A stretch of DNA of 10,589 bases from an uncultured Clostridia bacterium (GTDB taxonomy: Bacteria > Bacillota > Clostridia > Saccharofermentanales > Saccharofermentanaceae). Location of the stretch: contig CAMNNN010000030.1 in the NCBI GenBank assembly GCA_946545505.1, forward strand, positions 1 to 10,589, given 5' to 3'. This document shows, in pieces, positions 8,482 to 10,589 of the stretch; position 1 is the first letter of the stretch; every line of letters begins with the position of its first letter. The position numbers and the translations under genes were made by a program. The notes beneath the pieces are model-generated. The model was given only the letters and a program-made list of their open reading frames with translations. It made no database searches and had not been told where the DNA came from.

Positions 8482-8519
8482 AATTCTAACACGCGTTATA
8501 TATTAAAAATATTAGAATT
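8482..8519. repeat. Inverted repeat flanking the -10 box, possible operator
   Basis: AATTCTAA (8482-8489) and TTAGAATT (8512-8519) are perfect 8-bp inverted arms, 22 bp apart, with centres 30 bp apart (about three helical turns). One arm falls in the -35/-10 spacer and the other near the expected transcription start, a usual position for a repressor site. The AT-rich content weakens the case. Confidence 0.4.
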
Positions 8520-8526
8520 TTGTTAA
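8497..8526 (-). promoter_or_regulatory. Candidate promoter of the GH16-sensor/cls/GH5/GGDEF operon
   Basis: On the minus strand, TTAACA (8526-8521) and TATATA (8502-8497) are separated by 18 bp and resemble sigma-A -35 and -10 boxes. The predicted start point would leave a leader of only about 15 nt, with no Shine-Dalgarno before the ATG at 8476. The surroundings are very AT-rich, so a chance match is possible. No GC-rich terminator is seen between rrf2 and this point, so read-through from rrf2 is also possible. Confidence 0.45.
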
Positions 8527-8537
8527 TAAGCGGGATT

Positions 8538-8939
8538 TCAGGCGAGATCTGTAAGTGCAACCCCGTCAAGATAGTCGTTGATGATCGTGTCGAGCTTCTC
8601 CCACATGGAAACCGTTCTGCACACATCATAACGATCGCACTTCTGCGCACCCTGCGAAAGGCATGCTACAGGGGCAATGTCACCCTCTGCCGCCCTGATG
8701 ATCTCTCCTACACTGTACTCCCCGGGTTTCTTAACAAGGCGGTATCCGCCGCCCTTACCGCGGTGACCGAGAACCAGTTTGTTCTCGACAAGAAGCTTCA
8801 TTATAGCCTCAAGATACTTCTCTGAAATCTCTTCTCTGGCTGCAATGTCCTTAAGCGAAACGAACTCGCCGTCCTTGCAGTTTTCTGCCATATCCGCCAT
8901 AACGCGAAGGGCATACCTCCCCTTTGTTGAAGCAATCAT
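8538..8939 (-). CDS. Rrf2-family transcriptional regulator
   Basis: A 133-residue protein from the preferred start at 8939 (MIASTKGRYALRVM). This matches the usual Rrf2 N-terminus and has a GGGGGGA Shine-Dalgarno 6 nt upstream; an in-frame ATG 11 codons earlier has no such support. The winged helix spans about residues 2-75, with SLKDIAAREEISEKYLE (28-44) as the recognition helix region and a wing at GHRGKGGGYRL (58-68). Three cysteines (C93, C101, C107) match the C-terminal cluster that binds Fe-S in IscR and recurs in clostridial Rrf2 proteins, so iron-sulfur or redox sensing is plausible. The closing WEKLDTIINDYLDGVALTDLA is typical of the family. No isc or suf genes adjoin it. It is transcribed away from the AIM24 gene and towards the GH16-sensor operon. 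Its own promoter holds a 12-bp palindrome, which suggests autoregulation. CymR-type regulation is less likely given the cysteines. Confidence 0.93.
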   Translation of the reverse strand: MIASTKGRYALRVMADMAENCKDGEFVSLKDIAAREEISEKYLEAIMKLLVENKLVLGHRGKGGGYRLVKKPGEYSVGEIIRAAEGDIAPVACLSQGAQKCDRYDVCRTVSMWEKLDTIINDYLDGVALTDLA

Positions 8940-8944
8940 TTCTG

Positions 8945-8951
8945 TCCCCCC
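8945..8951 (-). promoter_or_regulatory. Ribosome-binding site that fixes the rrf2 start
   Basis: GGGGGGA on the minus strand lies 6 nt before the ATG at 8939. It selects this start over the in-frame ATG at 8972, which would add 11 residues not typical of Rrf2 proteins. Confidence 0.75.
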
Positions 8952-8975
8952 ATGACATGATATCGAACTCAATTA

Positions 8976-9004
8976 ACCATAATGCAAGCATTTGTAAAAG
9001 TCAA
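8976..9004 (-). promoter_or_regulatory. rrf2 promoter with internal palindrome
   Basis: TTGACT (9004-8999) and TATGGT (8981-8976) on the minus strand are spaced by 17 bp, a good sigma-A match at the -35. The palindrome AATGCAAGCATT (8981-8992, two 5-bp arms around AA) sits in the spacer and touches the -10 box. It is a plausible operator for Rrf2 itself. Confidence 0.6.
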
Positions 9005-9033
9005 AAAATAAGGCTTATATATAAACTGATCGG

Positions 9034-9063
9034 CTGACAATATCATAAATTTTATAGTAAAAT
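9034..9063 (+). promoter_or_regulatory. Promoter of the AIM24-family gene
   Basis: CTGACA (9034-9039) and TAAAAT (9058-9063) are separated by 18 bp, giving a short leader of about 20 nt before the start at 9091. It is divergent from the rrf2 promoter about 30 bp away, so a regulator bound between them could affect both. Confidence 0.5.
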
Positions 9064-9078
9064 AAATATTATTTGCGA

Positions 9079-9084
9079 AGGAGG
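9079..9084 (+). promoter_or_regulatory. Ribosome-binding site that fixes the AIM24 gene start
   Basis: AGGAGG lies 6 nt before the ATG at 9091. It rules out the upstream in-frame TTG at 9073, which would place the Shine-Dalgarno inside the coding region. Confidence 0.85.
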
Positions 9085-9090
9085 TTCAAT

Positions 9091-9768
9091 ATGAACTACA
9101 GAATCGAAGGCGGGAGCTTACCCGTAGTAATCATCAGTCTTAACCCCGGCGAGTCAGTAAACTGTGAATCCGGTTCCATGAGCTGGATGTCAGCAGGAAT
9201 CAAGATGCAGACATCAACAGGCGGCGGCCTCGGAAAGATGTTCGGCAGAATGGTAACAGGCGAGTCAGCCATGATCAACACTTACACAGCAGAGCAGGCA
9301 GGCGAGATTGCTTTCGCTTCCTCCTTTCCCGGCTCCATCAGAGCTATCGAGCTGAACGGCAACTCCTTCCTCGCACAGAAGGGTGCTTTCCTCGCTTCTT
9401 TCGGTAACATCGAGCAGAGCGTAGGAATCCAGAAGAATGTAGGCGGCGGTTTCTTCGGCGGTGAGGGATTCCTCATGCAAAGATTCCAGGGTACCGGTAT
9501 TGTCTTCCTCGAGATCGACGGAACAGCTATCGAGTATGACCTCCAGCCCGGCGAGAAGATGGTTGTTGACACAGGCTACACAGTAATGATGGACAGCACA
9601 ATCAATCTCGAGGTAGAGATGGTTAAGGGCGTTAAGAATGTTCTGTTCGGCGGCGAGGGTCTGTTCAATACAACTCTCACAGGTCCCGGTAAGATCATGC
9701 TTCAGTCCATGCCTATTTCCGGAACGGCTATGGCTCTGTACAGGTACATGCCTCATCCGAAGGGATAA
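9091..9768 (+). CDS. AIM24 / TIGR00266-family protein
   Basis: A 225-residue protein covering the usual full length of the bacterial AIM24 (DUF124, TIGR00266) family. Typical signatures are the N-terminal YRIEGGSLPVVIISLNPGES, the ESGSMSWMSAGIKM stretch (about 27-40), glycine-rich GGGLGKMFGRMVTGES (about 45-60), QKNVGGGFFGGEGF (about 116-129) and the C-terminal GPGKIMLQSMP. The family folds as a double-stranded beta-helix-like barrel. Its bacterial function is not established; the name comes from a yeast mitochondrial protein. No signal peptide or membrane segment is seen. The coding region has a perfect Shine-Dalgarno and a strong, uniform codon bias (GGC, AAG, ATC, CTC), which suggests good expression. 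It has its own promoter and is divergent from rrf2. No functional tie to the minus-strand sensor operon is evident. An IS200-type element now separates it from its probable native terminator. Confidence 0.92.
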   Translation: MNYRIEGGSLPVVIISLNPGESVNCESGSMSWMSAGIKMQTSTGGGLGKMFGRMVTGESAMINTYTAEQAGEIAFASSFPGSIRAIELNGNSFLAQKGAFLASFGNIEQSVGIQKNVGGGFFGGEGFLMQRFQGTGIVFLEIDGTAIEYDLQPGEKMVVDTGYTVMMDSTINLEVEMVKGVKNVLFGGEGLFNTTLTGPGKIMLQSMPISGTAMALYRYMPHPKG

Positions 9769-9788
9769 TAGTTAAGCGTTAATTCACG

Positions 9789-9797
9789 CACAATAAA
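9789..9797. repeat. 9-bp direct repeat at the IS200 right-end boundary
   Basis: CACAATAAA, identical to 10491-10499. Collapsing the two copies restores a continuous sequence from the AIM24 gene to the terminator at 10499. Confidence 0.7.
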
Positions 9798-9800
9798 CAT

Positions 9801-9819
9801 CCACCGGCCTAGCCGGTGG
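9801..9819. repeat. IS200 right-end hairpin, also a likely plus-strand terminator
   Basis: Perfect 8-bp stem CCACCGGC/GCCGGTGG with a CTA loop, followed on the plus strand by TTTTT. In this position it should be the subterminal hairpin recognised by the transposase. It may also stop transcription leaving the AIM24 gene and so limit antisense read-through into tnpA. Confidence 0.8.
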
Positions 9820-9900
9820 TTTTTCATTTTCGGGCATAGCCCTCATACTACTAGCCACACACACGTGTGTCTATTATTGGCCTGCCAGCCACGCGAAGTG

Positions 9901-10371
9901 TTACTTGCTACCCATAAATGGGTCGCGCGGATCAAACATTGAAAGTTGATCCGCTTCCTTATCGTTCTTCAGTTGGTTGGCTATGTACGTTTTTATCGCT
10001 GCCGTGTTCTTCCCAACTGTATCTACGTAATATCCTCTGCACCAAAATTCGCGATTTCGATATGCGAACTTCATATTTCCATACTTCTGAAAGATCATCA
10101 GACTGCTCTTCCCTTTCAGGTATCCCATAAAACTCGAAACGCTCATTTTGGGCGGAATACTCAACAACAGATGTATGTGATCCGGGCATATCTCTCCTTC
10201 GATAATATCTACACCCTTCCACTTACAGAGGGTCTGTATAATTTCTCTTATATCCGCTCTTTTTTCTTGGAAGAATACTTTCCTTCTATACTTTGGAGCG
10301 AATACTACATGATATTTACAGTTCCATTTTGTGTGTGCTAGACTTCTTGCGTCGGTGTTTTTATCTGACAT
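9901..10371 (-). CDS. tnpA: IS200/IS605-family transposase TnpA (HUH, Y1)
   Basis: A complete 156-residue transposase, within the usual 130-160 range. The HUH metal-binding motif is DHIHLLL (H65, H67). The catalytic tyrosine is expected in IKTYIANQ (Y129), with Q133 as the third metal ligand by analogy with the YIENQ motif of IS608 TnpA. Family-typical stretches HVVFAPKYRRKVF (21-33), FMGYLKGKSS (81-90) and FWCRGYYVDTVG (109-120) are present. Y1 enzymes cut and join single-stranded DNA at the element's ends, often at replication forks. The frame is intact, so the element may be active. The start at 10371 has AGGAGG 7 nt upstream, but that site is locked in a long hairpin, which predicts weak translation. 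The C-terminal tail (QLSMFDPRDPFMGSK) is common in IS200-like proteins. Confidence 0.95.
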   Translation of the reverse strand: MSDKNTDARSLAHTKWNCKYHVVFAPKYRRKVFFQEKRADIREIIQTLCKWKGVDIIEGEICPDHIHLLLSIPPKMSVSSFMGYLKGKSSLMIFQKYGNMKFAYRNREFWCRGYYVDTVGKNTAAIKTYIANQLKNDKEADQLSMFDPRDPFMGSK

Positions 10372-10377
10372 ATTTTT

Positions 10378-10434
10378 ACCTCCTGGTGTAGTTGCGTAAC
10401 TGGCAGGTCACGCGTTAATTCTACATCAGGAGGT
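10378..10434 (-). promoter_or_regulatory. Leader hairpin hiding the tnpA ribosome-binding site
   Basis: Arms 10421-10434 and 10378-10391 pair over 14 positions with one A-C mismatch in the tnpA mRNA. The 3' arm contains the AGGAGG of tnpA. Inside, GCGTGAC and GTTACGC form a further 7-bp stem (one G-U) around a CTGCCA loop. Sequestration of the Shine-Dalgarno in the tnpA leader is described for Salmonella IS200, so this is probably the same type of repression. Confidence 0.75.
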
Positions 10435-10462
10435 TTTTATTCATCGCTTAAGCTCTATGGAA

Positions 10463-10481
10463 CCACGCGACTATCGCGTGG
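10463..10481. repeat. IS200 left-end hairpin
   Basis: Perfect 7-bp stem CCACGCG/CGCGTGG with a 5-nt ACTAT loop, followed on the plus strand by TTTTC. It mirrors the right-end hairpin, as expected for the paired TnpA-binding hairpins of the family. Confidence 0.8.
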
Positions 10482-10490
10482 TTTTCGTTA

Positions 10491-10499
10491 CACAATAAA
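10491..10499. repeat. 9-bp direct repeat at the IS200 left-end boundary
   Basis: CACAATAAA, second copy of 9789-9797. On the transposase strand it reads TTTATTGTG and follows the terminator of the partial gene at the right edge. Confidence 0.7.
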
Positions 10500-10527
10500 A
10501 AGCCTGCGGAATGTTCCCGCAGGCTTT
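10499..10527. terminator. Bidirectional rho-independent terminator
   Basis: An 11-bp stem, AAAGCCTGCGG/CCGCAGGCTTT, with a 7-nt loop. On the minus strand it is followed by further T's (CTTTTTATTG), a good terminator for the gene entering from the right. On the plus strand it is followed by TTTGTCGTTTTTT and would have served the AIM24 gene before the IS200-type element inserted between them. Confidence 0.8.
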
Positions 10528-10530
10528 GTC

Positions 10531-10550
10531 GTTTTTTGTCGTTTTTTGTC
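10531..10550. repeat. Short tandem repeat of a T-rich 10-mer
   Basis: GTTTTTTGTC occurs twice in tandem, preceded by a partial copy (CTTTGTC). It lies between the terminator and the partial gene and is probably slippage-derived or part of the T-rich terminator tail. Confidence 0.5.
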
Positions 10551-10562
10551 GAGTTTTCGTAG

Positions 10563-10589
10563 TTATATTCCAAGATAATCCTCCTGATA
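10563..10589 (-). CDS. Probable C-terminal end of an unidentified protein (partial)
   Basis: The last 27 bases on the minus strand read YQEDYLGI and a TAA stop, followed after about 36 nt by a strong minus-strand terminator. This fits the 3' end of a gene that enters from the right edge and converges on the AIM24 gene. Eight residues are too few to name a family, and the frame is supported only by the stop-plus-terminator layout. Confidence 0.4.
   Translation of the reverse strand, partial: YQEDYLGI

Larger units (their letters stand above)
9789..10499 (-). mobile_element. IS200-type insertion sequence (IS200/IS605 family), about 0.7 kb
   Basis: One HUH transposase gene lies between two terminal hairpins that match in design. 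Read on the transposase strand, both are preceded by an A-tract and have the form CCACnnn...nnnGTGG with TAG in the loop (left end 10481-10463, right end 9819-9801). The 9-mer CACAATAAA occurs just outside each hairpin (9789-9797 and 10491-10499). Members of this family move as single-stranded DNA, do not duplicate their target, and have matching left-flank and right-end cleavage sequences, so one copy is probably target and the other the element's end. The precise cleavage points cannot be fixed here; the limits given include both copies. No tnpB or accessory gene is present. Confidence 0.85.

Noticed and set aside
8940..9090. Possible riboswitch, such as a c-di-GMP aptamer, near the regulators
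   Set aside because: The intergenic stretches are short and AT-rich with no extended paired structure or recognisable aptamer core.
9265..9756. A 163-codon minus-strand open frame opposite the AIM24 gene
   Set aside because: The AIM24 family match, promoter and AGGAGG are all on the plus strand; the antisense product has no recognised feature.
9859..9870. Perfect palindrome ACACACGTGTGT
   Set aside because: It is a CA/GT alternating run inside the IS element, without a T-tract or promoter context; probably incidental.
9776..10421. 10-bp direct repeat GCGTTAATTC at 9776-9785 and 10412-10421
   Set aside because: One copy lies outside and one inside the IS element, not at matching positions. 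A 10-mer match is not rare across this length, so it was not used to set element ends.
1..10589. CRISPR array, tRNA or rRNA genes, tnpB or guide-RNA companions of the IS200-type element
   Set aside because: No regularly spaced repeats, no tRNA-like cloverleaf and no second open frame in the element were found.

Overview
The window looks like chromosomal DNA of a low-to-moderate GC Bacillota of the class Clostridia, most likely a plant-fibre-degrading gut or rumen bacterium. The basis is the gene types: a membrane-anchored GH5 endoglucanase, LacI-type-sensor/GGDEF proteins of the kind common in Lachnospiraceae and relatives, a clostridial Rrf2 regulator with three cysteines, and strong AGGAGG ribosome-binding sites. 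The exact genus cannot be read from the sequence.

Positions 1-8476 hold a tightly packed minus-strand gene set. In transcription order it is: (i) a 1045-residue protein joining a GH16-like domain, a CBM4/9-like domain, a LacI-type (periplasmic-binding-protein-like) sensor and a GGDEF diguanylate cyclase; (ii) a cardiolipin synthase-type phospholipase D, whose start overlaps the previous stop (ATGA); (iii) a secreted GH5 endoglucanase with a C-terminal membrane anchor, 7 nt further on; (iv) a second LacI-type-sensor/GGDEF protein, cut by the left window edge. An upstream Rrf2 regulator (8538-8939) points the same way but is separated by 61 nt that contain a candidate promoter and an inverted repeat.

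The most striking item is the first protein. Its GH16 fold looks complete, but both catalytic glutamates of the ExDxxE motif are replaced (Ser127, Val132), and the protein has no signal peptide or membrane segment. This suggests a hydrolase fold reused as an intracellular glycan-binding sensor that controls c-di-GMP. With the second sensor/cyclase, the membrane-lipid enzyme and the surface endoglucanase, the cluster reads as a candidate polysaccharide-sensing c-di-GMP module. That functional link is inference.

From 8940 to 9090 lie divergent promoters for rrf2 (minus) and an AIM24/TIGR00266-family gene (plus, 9091-9768). Downstream, about 9789-10499 is an IS200-type element (one tnpA, paired terminal hairpins, no tnpB). 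It appears to have inserted between the AIM24 gene and a bidirectional terminator at 10499-10527. The last 27 bases are probably the C-terminal end of another minus-strand gene converging on that terminator.
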